Below, one piece after another: positions 36,300-46,028 of a DNA stretch of 64,000 nt. The notes beneath the pieces are model-generated. The model was given only the letters and a program-made list of their open reading frames with translations, was not told the origin of the DNA and did not search any database. The DNA comes from Mycobacterium paragordonae (GTDB lineage: Bacteria > Actinomycetota > Actinomycetes > Mycobacteriales > Mycobacteriaceae): NCBI RefSeq assembly GCF_003614435.1, contig NZ_CP025546.1, forward strand, positions 6,634,001 through 6,698,000, written 5' to 3'. Position 1 is the first letter of the stretch. The number at the start of each line of letters is the position of its first letter. Both the position numbers and the translations under genes were made by a program.

Positions 36300-37151
36300 A
36301 TGAACATTGTCGTCACCGGAGCGACCGGCAACGTCGGCCGCCCGCTCATCGCCCGACTCGTCGCCGCAGGCGCACCCGTGCGAGCGGTCACCCGCTCGCC
36401 GGACACCGCGCGGCTGCCCGCCGATGTCGAGGTGGTCACCTCGGTCGCAGACGCATTGCCTGGCGCCTCCGCGGTTTTCCTGAATTCTCGCGCTCTGGGC
36501 GACCGCCTGGCGGATGTGGTCGCTCAGTGCGGGTCCGCCGGGATCACCAAACTGGTTGCCCTGTCGGCCATCAACGTCGACGATGATGACGCGCTGCAGC
36601 CGTCGCGCTTCCGCGGCGACCGCAACCGAGAAGTCGAACATCTGGCGGAGGGTTCCGGCCTGGCCTGGACAAGCCTGCGCCCGTCGGTGTTCGCGTCGAA
36701 TTTCGCCGGCATGTGGTCGGCGCAACTGCGCGCCGGCGACGTGGTTGCCGGACCCTACGCGACGGCCTCCCTGGCACCCATCGACGATCGCGACGTCTCC
36801 GCGGTTGCGGCGCACGCGCTGCTGACCGACGAACTGGTCGGGCAGAAACTCTCCCTGACCGGGCCGCAAGCCCTCACCAATGCCGAGTTGGTGGAAGTCA
36901 TCGGCTCCGTACTGGGACGCCCTGTGCAGTATCGCGAAATGCCACCGGACGTCGTTCGGGCGCGATTTCGTGATCTGGGATTCGCTCCCGAATTCGCGAA
37001 CGCCTACATCGCGATGCTCGCTCAGACACTGGACAAACCGGCTCTGGTCACCCACGAGGTGGAGAAGATTCTGGGCCGGCCACCGCTGACGTTCGCGCAG
37101 TGGGTGTCCGACCAGCGCCACGCCTTCACCCGGGGAGCGCGCGATGTCTGA
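36300..37151 (+). CDS. NmrA-like NAD(P)-binding protein
   Basis: 283 residues of the atypical short-chain dehydrogenase (NmrA/epimerase) family. The Rossmann signature GATGNVG lies at residues 7-13, and KLVALSAINVDDDDA at about 85. The usual YxxxK pair is not evident, so it may be a redox sensor or a reductase of unknown substrate. ATG at 36300 with AAGGAG upstream, following the 11-bp repeats. Its end overlaps the next gene by 8 bp. Probable target of the divergent sigma factor by analogy with ECF41 loci. Confidence 0.85.
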   Translation: MNIVVTGATGNVGRPLIARLVAAGAPVRAVTRSPDTARLPADVEVVTSVADALPGASAVFLNSRALGDRLADVVAQCGSAGITKLVALSAINVDDDDALQPSRFRGDRNREVEHLAEGSGLAWTSLRPSVFASNFAGMWSAQLRAGDVVAGPYATASLAPIDDRDVSAVAAHALLTDELVGQKLSLTGPQALTNAELVEVIGSVLGRPVQYREMPPDVVRARFRDLGFAPEFANAYIAMLAQTLDKPALVTHEVEKILGRPPLTFAQWVSDQRHAFTRGARDV

Positions 37152-37599
37152 GAACACCCTGCGCCCGCCGCGCTACCTCAAGCCGATGAACCGGCTGATG
37201 AAGGCCGTCCAGAAGCTCGGCATACCGACCGGCCCCGCCATGGTGTTGACCGTGCCGGGACGCAGATCGGGGCAACCGCGCAGCACTCCGATGACGCCCT
37301 TCGACTACCGCGGCGGTCTCTACGTGGTGGCCGGTTATCCAGGTGCGGACTGGGCGGCAAACGCACGGGCCGCAGGCACCGGCACGCTGGCCCGCGGCCG
37401 CCGGCGCCGGCAGGTCCGAATCGTCGAGCTGACCGCCGACGACGCCCGTCCGGTGCTGCGCGAGTTTCCCGCCAAAGTGCCGGTCGGTGTGGCATTCGCC
37501 AAACGGTCAGGACTGGTGCGCGACGGCAGTCCCGACGAGTTCGAAGCGCTGGCCGGTCGGCTGGCGGTGTTCCGGTTCGATCCGGTCGAGACCACCTAG
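37144..37599 (+). CDS. Deazaflavin-dependent (Ddn/DUF385) nitroreductase-family protein
   Basis: 151 residues of the F420-binding split-barrel family related to Ddn: GPAMVLTVPGRRSGQPRSTPMTPFDYRGGLYVVAGYPGADWAANARAAG spans residues 31-79 and carries the conserved GRRSG and GxxxxPxWxxNxxA elements. Substrate unknown; relatives reduce quinones or nitroimidazoles. It overlaps the NmrA-type gene by 8 bp (translational coupling). A strong hairpin follows the stop. Confidence 0.85.
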   Translation: MSENTLRPPRYLKPMNRLMKAVQKLGIPTGPAMVLTVPGRRSGQPRSTPMTPFDYRGGLYVVAGYPGADWAANARAAGTGTLARGRRRRQVRIVELTADDARPVLREFPAKVPVGVAFAKRSGLVRDGSPDEFEALAGRLAVFRFDPVETT

Positions 37600-37625
37600 A
37601 CCACCTAGTAGGGGCCGCCAAGACG

Positions 37626-37663
37626 CAACAGCGCGAGAAATCGAAGGATTTCTCGCGCTGTTG
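37626..37663. terminator. Perfect 17-bp hairpin between the Ddn-like gene and whiB6
   Basis: CAACAGCGCGAGAAATC (37626-37642), loop GAAG, and the exact complement (37647-37663). There is no T-run on either side. It lies between convergent genes and could end transcription from both. Confidence 0.7.
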
Positions 37664-37683
37664 ATGCGATCTTCAGCCGGCGG

Positions 37684-37974
37684 TCACGCCGATTGAGCAG
37701 TCACCCGCTCCCGCACGGCGAAACCGTTGCGCTCGGCCAGTGACCGCAGCTGGGCCAGCGCGAAGGCGCGCGGGCGTCCAGAGTCGGGAATGACGACACC
37801 GGCCCAAAGTCCTTCGGCGCCAGGCAATTCCACAGCCTCTTTGGCGCACAGCCAGCGGCGCGGGCAGGCCCGGCACAACGTCTTGGCCTCGTCGTCGGGG
37901 GTCGTCGTCCAACGGTCGGGGTCTTGGGTGCACACGCCCAGCTGCGGGACCTCGAAAAGAGTTGTTGCGGTCAT
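37684..37974 (-). CDS. whiB6: WhiB-family iron-sulfur regulator
   Basis: WhiB6 controls ESX-1 gene expression through a redox-sensitive [4Fe-4S] cluster. The four cluster cysteines are visible as GVC, then LCRACPRRWLC (C-x2-C-x5-C). The GLWAGVV loop that follows is the WhiB G[VI]WGG-type turn. Starting at the ATG at 37974 (MTATTLFEVP) gives 96 residues with GGAGGAA upstream; an ATG at 37992 would add MEECRT but contains that ribosome-binding sequence in its codons. Divergent from the Rv3863 homologue and adjacent to ESX-1, as in M. tuberculosis. Confidence 0.93.
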   Translation of the reverse strand: MTATTLFEVPQLGVCTQDPDRWTTTPDDEAKTLCRACPRRWLCAKEAVELPGAEGLWAGVVIPDSGRPRAFALAQLRSLAERNGFAVRERVTAQSA

Positions 37975-37992
37975 GGTTCTGCATTCCTCCAT

Positions 37993-38343
37993 AAAGCGTT
38001 GCGCGTTCTGCCCCTCTGCCTCAGAAGGCTAGCGCACGAACCGTCGCAGTGCAACAGTTCATTCCGCAGCAGTTGCACGGTGGTGCTACGGCTTTGCAGC
38101 GGAACAGGCGAGCGTACCTACTTAACCTGCGATTACCAGGGGTTATATCCTGTCAATAGGCTGTGCGTAGGCTGCTGATCAGCTGGTTGCGTTCACAGCT
38201 TTTCAACAAAATGTTCCCAGCTGCGACCTCTGGCGCTATGGTTAACCGTAGCGGTAAGCCAGTTTGATGGGCCGCAACCCGCGCCGACATGTCGCCGGGA
38301 AAGCGTAGCGAAGGTATAGCAATAGAAGGGTGCAACGGTTACG
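37993..38343. other. whiB6 - Rv3863 homologue regulatory region
   Basis: About 350 bp between divergent genes, AT-richer than neighbours around 38120-38240. PhoP and EspR bind the equivalent region in M. tuberculosis. A weak PhoP-box-like direct repeat GCTGTGC-GTAG-GCTGCTG is at 38160-38177 (6/7 and 4/7 matches to GCTGTGA), and TTCACAGC at 38192-38199. These are suggestive only. Confidence 0.35.
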
Positions 38344-39519
38344 ATGTTGGTCAGCGAAAGGTGTGCCGCACGGCCCGCCGCGCGGCCCGCCCTGACAACC
38401 GCCAGCGAGGATTCCACCCAGATGCCTAACGCCCAATCGACCGTGGGACCGGCTGCGCTGGCCGCGCTCAGCGGCGTAGCGGCCGGCGCGATCGAACCCG
38501 GCTACCGCGTCATGGGCGCGGGTCAGTGGTACCGGTCCGGTCAGCGGGTCGATGAGCAGCAGGCCACCGGGGTAGACCTGCGAGCGGTGCCTAATGACGG
38601 AAAGTGGCGCTTGGCCGAGGAGTCCGTCGACGCCCGCGAGAGCGGTATGTTCGTCGACGGACTGCGCGAGAGCCCGTCCGTCAGCGACAAGAAAAACGTC
38701 CCGTTCGGCGATCCCACTGGAGGCAAGGCGTTGACGTTCGAAGTCGTCAGGCCGACGAATCTGCCTGAAGAGCCCCGTCAGGACGACCAGAGTGCTGACG
38801 CCGACCCCGGAGTGATCCGGGCCGGCGCCGCCGCCGCCGCGCGCCGTCGGGAACTCGACATCAGCCAGCGCAGCCTCGCCGCTGACGGGATCATCAACGC
38901 GGGTGCGCTCATCTCCTTCGAAAAGGGTCGCAGCTGGCCCCGGGAACGGACCCGCGCCAAGCTCGAGGAAGTACTGCAGTGGCCTGCCGGAACGATCGCC
39001 CGCATCCGCGAGGGTGACGCCGTGGTCAATCAGCCGGCTCCGGCACCCGCCGTCGAAGCCGTACCCGAGGCGCCCTCGGCCGCCGACGGCCCCGCATCGC
39101 TGATCGCCCAGGCCGTGGCCGCCGCCGTGGACACCTGCAGTCTGGCCATCGCCGCGCTGCCCTCGCCCGAGGATCCGGAGTTCACCGAGCGGGCGGCGCC
39201 GATTCTGGCCGATCTTCGCCAGCTCGAGGCGATCGCCGTTCAGGCCACCCGGATCAGTCGGATCACCCCCGAACTGATCAAGGCGATGAGCTCCGTCCGG
39301 CGGTACCACGACAAATTGATGACGCTGGGCGCGACGGCGCCCGGAGCGACGCTGGCGCAACGTTTATATGCCGCGCGCCGCCGAGCCAATCTCTCCACGC
39401 TGGAAACTGCACAGGCGGCCGGCGTCACCGAAGAAATGATCGTCAAAGCGGAGGCGGAAGAAGTTTTGCCCGCCGCAACCGCCGAAGCGATCGAAGCACT
39501 CATTAGCCAGATCAATTGA
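38344..39519 (+). CDS. XRE-like HTH protein of the ESX-1 region (Rv3863 homologue)
   Basis: 391 residues, matching the length of Rv3863. The N-terminal 150 are variable. Two blocks are strongly conserved: AAAARRRELDISQRSLAADG...EKGRSWPRERTRAKLEEVLQWPAGTIARI around 160-220 and AQRLYAARRRANLSTLETAQAAGV near 340-365. Both look like helix-turn-helix units of the XRE type (RRRELDISQRSLA; RRRANLSTLETAQAAGV). It is probably a DNA-binding regulator of ESX-1 genes. The start could also be the ATG at about 38422 (MPNAQSTVGPAAL). Located between whiB6 and espE. Confidence 0.85.
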   Translation: MLVSERCAARPAARPALTTASEDSTQMPNAQSTVGPAALAALSGVAAGAIEPGYRVMGAGQWYRSGQRVDEQQATGVDLRAVPNDGKWRLAEESVDARESGMFVDGLRESPSVSDKKNVPFGDPTGGKALTFEVVRPTNLPEEPRQDDQSADADPGVIRAGAAAAARRRELDISQRSLAADGIINAGALISFEKGRSWPRERTRAKLEEVLQWPAGTIARIREGDAVVNQPAPAPAVEAVPEAPSAADGPASLIAQAVAAAVDTCSLAIAALPSPEDPEFTERAAPILADLRQLEAIAVQATRISRITPELIKAMSSVRRYHDKLMTLGATAPGATLAQRLYAARRRANLSTLETAQAAGVTEEMIVKAEAEEVLPAATAEAIEALISQIN

Positions 39520-39748
39520 TATGGGGCCCGGGCGCAATCACACGCCGGGTCTGATCGTCCGGGGAAGGCTTATGCCGCCCCGCAATCGCGCTATGGAGTC
39601 AGCTGCGCCGTGCGTCCGAAAAGGCCAGGCGCACCCAAAAATTCGTGCATCTAGCCCTGTCAGAGCGCTGCTAAGCTCAACGTACGGTGCGAAGGTGCAT
39701 AAAGAAATGACCGTGCACACCAACAAGCCAACGTAAGGAACCACACAA

Positions 39749-40987
39749 ATGTCGGGTAGCGCGATGTGCAAGACCACCAGCAACTTCATCTACGCACAGC
39801 TGTTTCTGCTGGGTGAAGGAATTCCCGACCCGGGCGACATATTCAATGCCGGCTCCTCATTGTTCAAAGGCGTCGCTGACAAGATCGGCCTCGCAATTCC
39901 GGGCACCAACTGGATCGGCCAAGCGGCGGATGCCTATTTGAACCAGAACGCCGCCCAGCAACTCCGCGCCAAGTTGATGGGTGACATCGACGACCTGACC
40001 GGCAACCTGATCTCCAACCAGGCCGAGCACGTGTCCGACACCCGCGACGTGCTGCGCGCCATGAAGAACATGGTCGACGGTTGCTACAAGGCCTGCAAGA
40101 AGCTCGAGAAGGTCTGGTTGATCGGGGACGCCCTGTCGGTGGCCATCGCCATCCCCTGCTGCGCGCTCGCGATGGCCGTCACCGGCGGCGCGCTGCTCTA
40201 CCTGACGATCATGACCGCGATGAACGCGGCCAGCATGATCGGTCTGGGCGGGCGCCTGCTCGACATCCTGACCAACCTGCCGGCTCTCGCGGGCCTGATC
40301 CCCGGGATCATCGACGGGATCATCGACACCATCTGGCCGCCGAAGCTGCCGAACATTCCGATCCCCGGCTTCCCCAACATCCCGGGCCTGCCCGAGTTCA
40401 CCTGGCCGCCGACGCCGGGCATTCCGGACTTCAACCTGCCGATCCCGGGTCTGCCCGAATTCCAGTGGCCGTCCATTCCGGGGCTGCCCGACTTCGGCGG
40501 CCTCATCCCCGGATTCCCGGACTTCGGTGGCGGCGGCGGCCTCATCCCCGGATTCCCCGCCCTGCCTGGGATGCCCAGCGTTCCCAACCTGTTCCCCGGC
40601 CTTCCCGGCCTGGGCGACCTGTTCCCCGGTGTCGGCAACCTGGGCAAGCTGCCCACCTGGACCGAATTGGCCGCTCTCCCCGACTTTTTGGGCGGCTTCG
40701 CCGGCATGCCGGCGCTGAGCTTCAGCAACCTGCTCAGCTTCGCGCAACTACCGGGCGTCGGACAGATCACGTCGACAATGGGCCAGTTGCAACAGCTGAT
40801 GGCGGCGGGCGGCGGCCCCGGCCAGATGGGCAATATGGCCGGCCAGCAGGCACAGATGATCTCGTCGCAGGTGCAGCAAGGTGGTCAAAAAGACGATGAC
40901 GGCGCCGCGGCAGGCTCCGACGGCGAGCGTGCACCCGTCGAGGCGGGAGCCGGCGGCCAGCAGGGTCAGCAGGGCACCGTCCTCTAA
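39749..40987 (+). CDS. espE: ESX-1 secretion-associated protein EspE
   Basis: 412 residues. ESX-1 substrate found in the capsule or cell surface of M. marinum, where it is needed for haemolysis. The N-terminal helical part includes NQAEHVSDTRDVLRAMKNMV and a hydrophobic stretch (LSVAIAIPCCALAMAVTGGALLYLTIMTAM). Then comes a run of IPGLPEF/IPGFPDF-type repeats (about 195-300), and a Gln/Gly-rich tail. ATG at 39749 with AAGGAACC upstream. It is paired with espF 89 bp downstream. Confidence 0.93.
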   Translation: MSGSAMCKTTSNFIYAQLFLLGEGIPDPGDIFNAGSSLFKGVADKIGLAIPGTNWIGQAADAYLNQNAAQQLRAKLMGDIDDLTGNLISNQAEHVSDTRDVLRAMKNMVDGCYKACKKLEKVWLIGDALSVAIAIPCCALAMAVTGGALLYLTIMTAMNAASMIGLGGRLLDILTNLPALAGLIPGIIDGIIDTIWPPKLPNIPIPGFPNIPGLPEFTWPPTPGIPDFNLPIPGLPEFQWPSIPGLPDFGGLIPGFPDFGGGGGLIPGFPALPGMPSVPNLFPGLPGLGDLFPGVGNLGKLPTWTELAALPDFLGGFAGMPALSFSNLLSFAQLPGVGQITSTMGQLQQLMAAGGGPGQMGNMAGQQAQMISSQVQQGGQKDDDGAAAGSDGERAPVEAGAGGQQGQQGTVL

Positions 40988-41076
40988 TTGCAAACAGTCG
41001 GCCATTAAACGGCCAAACCCATAGCAAGCCAAAGCCATAGCGAGTAAAAAGTTAGACGTAGAGGAGGGTCTACCCC

Positions 41077-41388
41077 ATGTCCGGAGTCCTGGAAGTCGTG
41101 CCTTCGTTCCTGAAGGTCTTGTCAGGCATGCAGACCGAAATTGCCGGCCAATTCGGAACCGCGACCAACACGGTCAACGGGATCAGCGGCAAGGTCTCAA
41201 TGACCCACGGTTCGTTCACATCGAAGTTCAACAACGCGCTTCGGGATGTGGAGACCAGCCGCAGCAACACGGGCAAAGGTGTGCAGGGCGTAAGCAATGG
41301 CCTGGCCACCAACCTGGTCCAGGCCGCCACCGCCTATCTCAATTCCGATCAGGGGCTCGGCGGCATCATCGACAAGATCTTCGGCTGA
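41077..41388 (+). CDS. espF: ESX-1 secretion-associated protein EspF
   Basis: 103 residues, WXG100-sized helical protein ([42 protein letters not shown]). EspF is co-secreted with EspE and resembles EspC, the espACD paralogue. ATG at 41077 preceded by GAGGAGGG. It is followed by espG1 after 2 bp, starting the continuous run of ESX-1 genes. Confidence 0.93.
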   Translation: MSGVLEVVPSFLKVLSGMQTEIAGQFGTATNTVNGISGKVSMTHGSFTSKFNNALRDVETSRSNTGKGVQGVSNGLATNLVQAATAYLNSDQGLGGIIDKIFG

Positions 41389-41390
41389 TC

Positions 41391-42257
41391 ATGTCGGGTC
41401 CGCTCGCTTCCGGTCGCGCGGGCTTCGCGGGCCCGGTTGACGATGTGGTGGGCGTCGAGGTCACGATCGACGGCATGCTGGTCATCGCCGACCGGCTGCA
41501 CCTGGTGGATTTCCCGGTAGCCCTTGGGATCCGGCCCAACATTCCGCAGGAGGACCTGCGGGACATCGTTTGGGAGCAGGTTCAGCGCGACCTCACCGCA
41601 CAGGGCGTGCTGGACCACAACGGGCAACCCCACCCCGGGGTCGCGAAGATGGTCGAAACGGTCAGCCGGGCGGACCGCGCCCTGGAATGCCGGTGGTGGC
41701 GCCGCGACCGCGGCGGCGACGGAGATGGAAAAGCCGACGGCTTGATGGTGCGATTCGTGGTGTGCCGCAAGGGCGATACCCACGTGGTCGCGGCACGCGA
41801 CGGGGACATGCTGGTGCTGCAACTGGTGGCGCCGCAGATCGGGCTGGCCGGCATGGTGACCACCGTGCTCGGCACGGCCGAACCGGCCAGCGTCGAACCG
41901 CTGACCGGGGTTGCCAGCGAATTGGCCGAGTGCACGACGGCGGCGCAACTCATTCGGCACGGCATCTCGCCCACGCAGGCACGCATCTATACCGAGATCG
42001 TCAGCGACCCGACCAGCTGGGTGGAGATCATCGCGACCCAGCGCCACCCGGGCGGCACCACCACCCACACCTCGGCTGCCGCTGGCGTTCTCGACTCCAA
42101 GCACGGCCGGGTGGTCTCACTTCCACGCCGCGTGGGTGGCGAGTTGTACGGGAGCTTCCTCTCCGGCACCCAGCAGAACCTGCAGCGTGCCCTGGACAGC
42201 TTGCTGGAGCTGCTGCCTGCCGGCTCCTGGTTGGATCACGCCCAAGCCTCCGCCTGA
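41391..42257 (+). CDS. espG1: ESX-1 chaperone EspG1
   Basis: 288 residues. EspG proteins hold PE-PPE dimers of their own ESX system in soluble form; EspG1 should recognise the PE35-PPE68 type pair. The family core is seen as VVGVEVTIDGMLVIADRLHLVDFPVALGIRPNI and the beta-sheet segment MVRFVVCRKGDTHVVAARDGDMLVLQLV. ATG at 41391. No PE partner is encoded in this locus (see PPE68), so its client pair may come from elsewhere. Confidence 0.92.
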   Translation: MSGPLASGRAGFAGPVDDVVGVEVTIDGMLVIADRLHLVDFPVALGIRPNIPQEDLRDIVWEQVQRDLTAQGVLDHNGQPHPGVAKMVETVSRADRALECRWWRRDRGGDGDGKADGLMVRFVVCRKGDTHVVAARDGDMLVLQLVAPQIGLAGMVTTVLGTAEPASVEPLTGVASELAECTTAAQLIRHGISPTQARIYTEIVSDPTSWVEIIATQRHPGGTTTHTSAAAGVLDSKHGRVVSLPRRVGGELYGSFLSGTQQNLQRALDSLLELLPAGSWLDHAQASA

Positions 42258-42293
42258 GGCTGCACACTTCCGATACGAGAAAGGGACCCGACA

Positions 42294-42848
42294 GTGGAAC
42301 TGCCCGGGAACGACTACGACAGCGACGATCTCAGCGCGCTGGATTTCTCCGGCGGCGGCACCGACGTCGAGGAGTCGTCTCTTGACGCGCTGGGCGACTA
42401 TGCGCCGCCGACCGAGGTCGAGGACGCCGAGACGGGGCTCGACGCCCTGGAGGGCCTGACCGAGCAGGACGAGGACGAAGAGTTGGCGTTGTTCACGGTC
42501 ACCAACCCGCAGGGGTCGGTCTCGGTGACGGCGCTGATGGACGGCCGGGTCCAGAACATCACCATCACCGATAAGGCATCGAGCATGTCCGAGACCGCGC
42601 TCGCGGAGGAGATCTTCGTCATCGCCGACCTGGCCCGGCAGAAGGCGCGGGCCGCTCAGCACACTTTCATGGTCGAGAGCATGAGCGAAATCGCCGGCGA
42701 CAGCCCCCAGCAGAGCGCGCTGCTGCACGAGTTCGTCGAGAGCACCCTGCACCTGCCCACACCGGAAGAGGCGGCCGCACGCGAGGCCGAGGTGTTCGCG
42801 ACCCGGTACGAGGTGGACTACACGGCCCGCTACAACGGTGATAAATGA
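42294..42848 (+). CDS. espH: ESX-1 secretion-associated protein EspH
   Basis: 184 residues, strongly acidic first third (NDYDSDDLSALDF, EVEDAETGLDALEG), then a YbaB-like segment also seen in EspL (LFTVTNPQGSVSVTALMDGRVQNI). In M. marinum EspH is needed for EspE-EspF secretion, so it likely acts as their chaperone. GTG start at 42294. Its end overlaps eccA1 by 4 bp. Confidence 0.92.
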   Translation: MELPGNDYDSDDLSALDFSGGGTDVEESSLDALGDYAPPTEVEDAETGLDALEGLTEQDEDEELALFTVTNPQGSVSVTALMDGRVQNITITDKASSMSETALAEEIFVIADLARQKARAAQHTFMVESMSEIAGDSPQQSALLHEFVESTLHLPTPEEAAAREAEVFATRYEVDYTARYNGDK

Positions 42849-44566
42849 CTGATCGCCTGGCCGGTCTGTTCGACAGTGCCGTCGGCATGCTGCCGTTGTC
42901 GGAGGCACGGTCACTAGACCTGTTCACCGAGATCACCAACTACGACGAAGCGGCTTGCGACGCCTGGGTCGGGCGGATCCGCTGTGGTGACACCGACCGG
43001 GTGACGCTCTTCCGGGCCTGGTATTCGCGCCGCAACTTCGGACAGCTTTCCGGCGCCGCCCAGATCTCGATGAGCACCCTGAACGCGCGGGTCCCCATCG
43101 GCGGGATCTACGGCGACATCACCTATCCGATCACCTCTCCGCTCGCGGTGACCATGGGATTCGCTTCGTCGGAAGCGGCACAAGGCAATTACGCCGACGC
43201 GCTGGAGGCGATGGACGCCAGCGCCGTGTCGGGCTCCGAGCATCTGGTGTCGTGGCTCAAGGCGGTCATCTACGGCGCCGCCGAGCGGTGGACCGACGTG
43301 ATCGACGAGGTCAAGGGCGCCGGGAAATGGCCGGACAAATTCCTCACCGGTGCCGCCGGCGTGGCACACGGCGTCGCCGCCGCCAACCTCGGACTGTTCA
43401 CCGAGGCCGAGCGCCGACTCACCGAGGCCAACGACTCACCGGCCGGTGAGGCGTGCGCGCGGTCCATCGCGTGGTTCCTGGCGATGGCGCGGCGCAGCCA
43501 GGGCAACGAGGATGCCGCCGTCGCGCTGCTGGAGTGGCTGCAGACCACCCACCCCGAGCCGAAAGTGTCTGCCGCACTGAAGGATCCGTCGTACCGGTTG
43601 AAGACGACGACGGCCGAGCAGATCGCCTCCCGGTCGGACCCGTGGGATCCGGGCAGCGTGGTGACCGACAACTCCGCGCGCGACCGACTGCTCGAGGAGG
43701 CCCAGGCCGAGCTGGAACGCCAGATCGGACTCAGCCGGGTCAAGACTCAGATCGAGCGGTACCGGGCGGCCACCCTGATGGCACGCGTGCGCGCGGCCAA
43801 GGGCATGAAGGTCGCCCAGCCCAGCAAGCACATGATCTTCACCGGCCCGCCGGGCACCGGGAAGACGACGATCGCTCGCGTGGTGGCCAACATCCTGGCC
43901 GGGCTGGGCGTCATCGCCGAGCCGAAGCTGGTCGAGACTTCCCGTAAGGATTTCGTCGCCGAGTACGAGGGTCAGTCAGCGGTCAAGACCGCCAAGGCAA
44001 TCGACAACGCCCTGGGTGGCGTGCTGTTCATCGATGAGGCGTATGCCCTGGTGCAGGAACGGGATGGGCGCACCGACCCGTTCGGGCAGGAGGCGATGGA
44101 CACGCTGCTGGCCCGGATGGAGAACGACCGGGACCGGCTGGTGGTGATCATCGCCGGCTACAGCAATGACATCGACCGGCTGCTGGAGACCAACGAAGGC
44201 CTGCGCTCGCGGTTCGCCACCCGCATCGAGTTCGACACCTACAGCCCCGAAGAGATCCTCGAGATCGCCAGAGTGATTGCCGCCGCCAATGATTCGACGC
44301 TGAGTCCGGAAGCCGCAGAAGAATTGCTGGGCGCGGCCAAGATGCTGCATGAGCGGACACTGCGCGGGCGACCGGCCCTGGACATCGCCGGAAACGGCCG
44401 TTACGCGCGGCAATTGGTCGAGGCCGCCGAACAGAGCCGCGATATGCGTTTGGCCCAGGGTCTCGACATCGAGGCTCTCGACGTGGACCGTCTACAGGAG
44501 ATCAACGGCACGGACATGGCCGAGGCGATCGCCGCGGTTCATGCACACCTCAACATGAGAGAGTGA
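42845..44566 (+). CDS. eccA1: ESX-1 AAA+ ATPase EccA1
   Basis: 573-residue cytosolic ATPase of the type VII system. The N-terminal TPR-like domain (about 1-270) contacts substrates or chaperones; the C-terminal AAA+ domain has Walker A TGPPGTGKTTIARV (about 335), Walker B GVLFIDEAYAL (about 400) and an arginine-finger region GLRSRFATRIEF. ATG at 42845 overlaps espH by 4 bp; eccB1 starts 3 bp after the stop. EccA helps release substrates from their chaperones before export. Confidence 0.95.
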   Translation: MTDRLAGLFDSAVGMLPLSEARSLDLFTEITNYDEAACDAWVGRIRCGDTDRVTLFRAWYSRRNFGQLSGAAQISMSTLNARVPIGGIYGDITYPITSPLAVTMGFASSEAAQGNYADALEAMDASAVSGSEHLVSWLKAVIYGAAERWTDVIDEVKGAGKWPDKFLTGAAGVAHGVAAANLGLFTEAERRLTEANDSPAGEACARSIAWFLAMARRSQGNEDAAVALLEWLQTTHPEPKVSAALKDPSYRLKTTTAEQIASRSDPWDPGSVVTDNSARDRLLEEAQAELERQIGLSRVKTQIERYRAATLMARVRAAKGMKVAQPSKHMIFTGPPGTGKTTIARVVANILAGLGVIAEPKLVETSRKDFVAEYEGQSAVKTAKAIDNALGGVLFIDEAYALVQERDGRTDPFGQEAMDTLLARMENDRDRLVVIIAGYSNDIDRLLETNEGLRSRFATRIEFDTYSPEEILEIARVIAAANDSTLSPEAAEELLGAAKMLHERTLRGRPALDIAGNGRYARQLVEAAEQSRDMRLAQGLDIEALDVDRLQEINGTDMAEAIAAVHAHLNMRE

Positions 44567-44569
44567 CAC

Positions 44570-46015
44570 ATGGGGCTTCGCCTGACCACAAAGGTTCAGG
44601 TTAGCGGCTGGCGCTTCCTGCTTCGCCGAGTCGAGCATGCCATCGTGCGGCGCGACACCCGCATGTTCGACGATCCCCTGCAGTTCTACAGCCGATCGGT
44701 GTGGCTCGGTGTGGTCATCGCGGTCATCATCCTGGCGGGTGCGGGACTGCTCGCGTTCTTCAAGCCGCAAGGCAAGCTCGGCGGGACCACTCTGCTCACC
44801 GATCGCGCGACCAACGAGTTGTACGTGATCATCTCGGGGCAACTGCATCCCGTCTACAACCTGACCTCCGCGCGACTGGTGCTGGGCGCGCCGTCGAGTC
44901 CGGCGACGGTCAAGTCTTCGGAGCTGAGCAAGCTGCCGCTGGGTCAGACGCTCGGGATACCCGGCGCGCCATACGCGACTCCGGTGTCCGGGGGCAGCAC
45001 CTCGGTCTGGACGTTGTGTGACACCGTGGCCCGGGCCGACACCGCATCGCCGGCGATAACAACCTCGGTGATCGCCATGCCGCTGCAGATCGATTCCTCG
45101 ATCGACCCGGTCGATTCCAACGAGGCCATGCTGGCGACCTATCAGGGCCAGGATTGGATCGTGACCGAAAAGGGCCGCCACTCAATCGATCTGTCCGACC
45201 GCGCGCTGACCTCGGCCATGGGCATACCCGTCACCGCGAAACCGGTTCCGATCTCCGAGGGAATGTTCAACGCGCTACCCAGCCAAGGGAACTGGCAGCT
45301 GCCACCGATACCGTTCGCGGGCGCGCCCAACAACCTCGGTTTGCCGGACGAACTGGTGATCGGCTCGGTGTTCCAGATTCACAGCGAAAAGGGTCCGCAG
45401 TACTACGTCGTATTGCCCGACGGCATCGCCATGGTGAACTCCACCACCGCGGCGGCGCTGCGCGCCACCCAGTCTCACGGCCTGGTCGCACCGCCCGCGG
45501 TGGTGCCGAGTGTGGTTGTGCGCATTCCGGAACGGGTGTACTCCTCGCCGCTCCCGAACGAGCAGCTGAAGATTCTGGCCCGGCCGAACGAACCGACGCT
45601 GTGCTGGAGTTGGGATCGCGCGGCCGGCGACCAGGCGCCCAAGACCACCGTGCTGTCCGGGCGGCACCTTCCGATCCCGGCCTCGCAGATGAGCAACGGC
45701 ATCAAGCAGATTCAGGGCACCGCAACGATTTACATCGACGGCGGCAAGTTCGTGCAACTGCAGTCTCCCGATCCGCGGTACGGCGAGTCGATGTACTACA
45801 TCGATCCCGAGGGCGTGCGCTACGGGGTGCCGAACGCCGACTCGGCGAAGGCGCTCGGTCTGAGTGCACCGAAAACCGCGCCCTGGGAGATCATTCGGCT
45901 GCTCGTCGACGGGCCGGTGCTCTCCAAAGAGGCGGCGATGCTGGAGCACGAGACGCTGCCGGCGGACCCGACCCCCCGAAAAGTTCCAGGCGGCACCCCG
46001 GGAGCACCCCAGTGA
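44570..46015 (+). CDS. eccB1: ESX-1 core component EccB1
   Basis: 481 residues. A short cytosolic head ([32 protein letters not shown]), one membrane helix (about 44-64, [20 protein letters not shown]), and a large periplasmic part with the repeated beta domains of the R3107-like fold. Conserved cysteines are in WTLCDTV and TLCWSWDRA, likely a disulfide. Part of the EccBCDE membrane complex. Confidence 0.95.
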   Translation: MGLRLTTKVQVSGWRFLLRRVEHAIVRRDTRMFDDPLQFYSRSVWLGVVIAVIILAGAGLLAFFKPQGKLGGTTLLTDRATNELYVIISGQLHPVYNLTSARLVLGAPSSPATVKSSELSKLPLGQTLGIPGAPYATPVSGGSTSVWTLCDTVARADTASPAITTSVIAMPLQIDSSIDPVDSNEAMLATYQGQDWIVTEKGRHSIDLSDRALTSAMGIPVTAKPVPISEGMFNALPSQGNWQLPPIPFAGAPNNLGLPDELVIGSVFQIHSEKGPQYYVVLPDGIAMVNSTTAAALRATQSHGLVAPPAVVPSVVVRIPERVYSSPLPNEQLKILARPNEPTLCWSWDRAAGDQAPKTTVLSGRHLPIPASQMSNGIKQIQGTATIYIDGGKFVQLQSPDPRYGESMYYIDPEGVRYGVPNADSAKALGLSAPKTAPWEIIRLLVDGPVLSKEAAMLEHETLPADPTPRKVPGGTPGAPQ

Positions 46016-46028
46016 TGGCGGAAAGATC

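Noticed and set aside
38160..38199. PhoP box upstream of whiB6
   Set aside because: Only one half-site is a good match, so it is kept as a hint in the region entry rather than called as a site.
39521..39736. 71-codon forward frame upstream of espE
   Set aside because: No ribosome-binding site and a residue pattern typical of non-coding DNA; more likely the espE leader or promoter.
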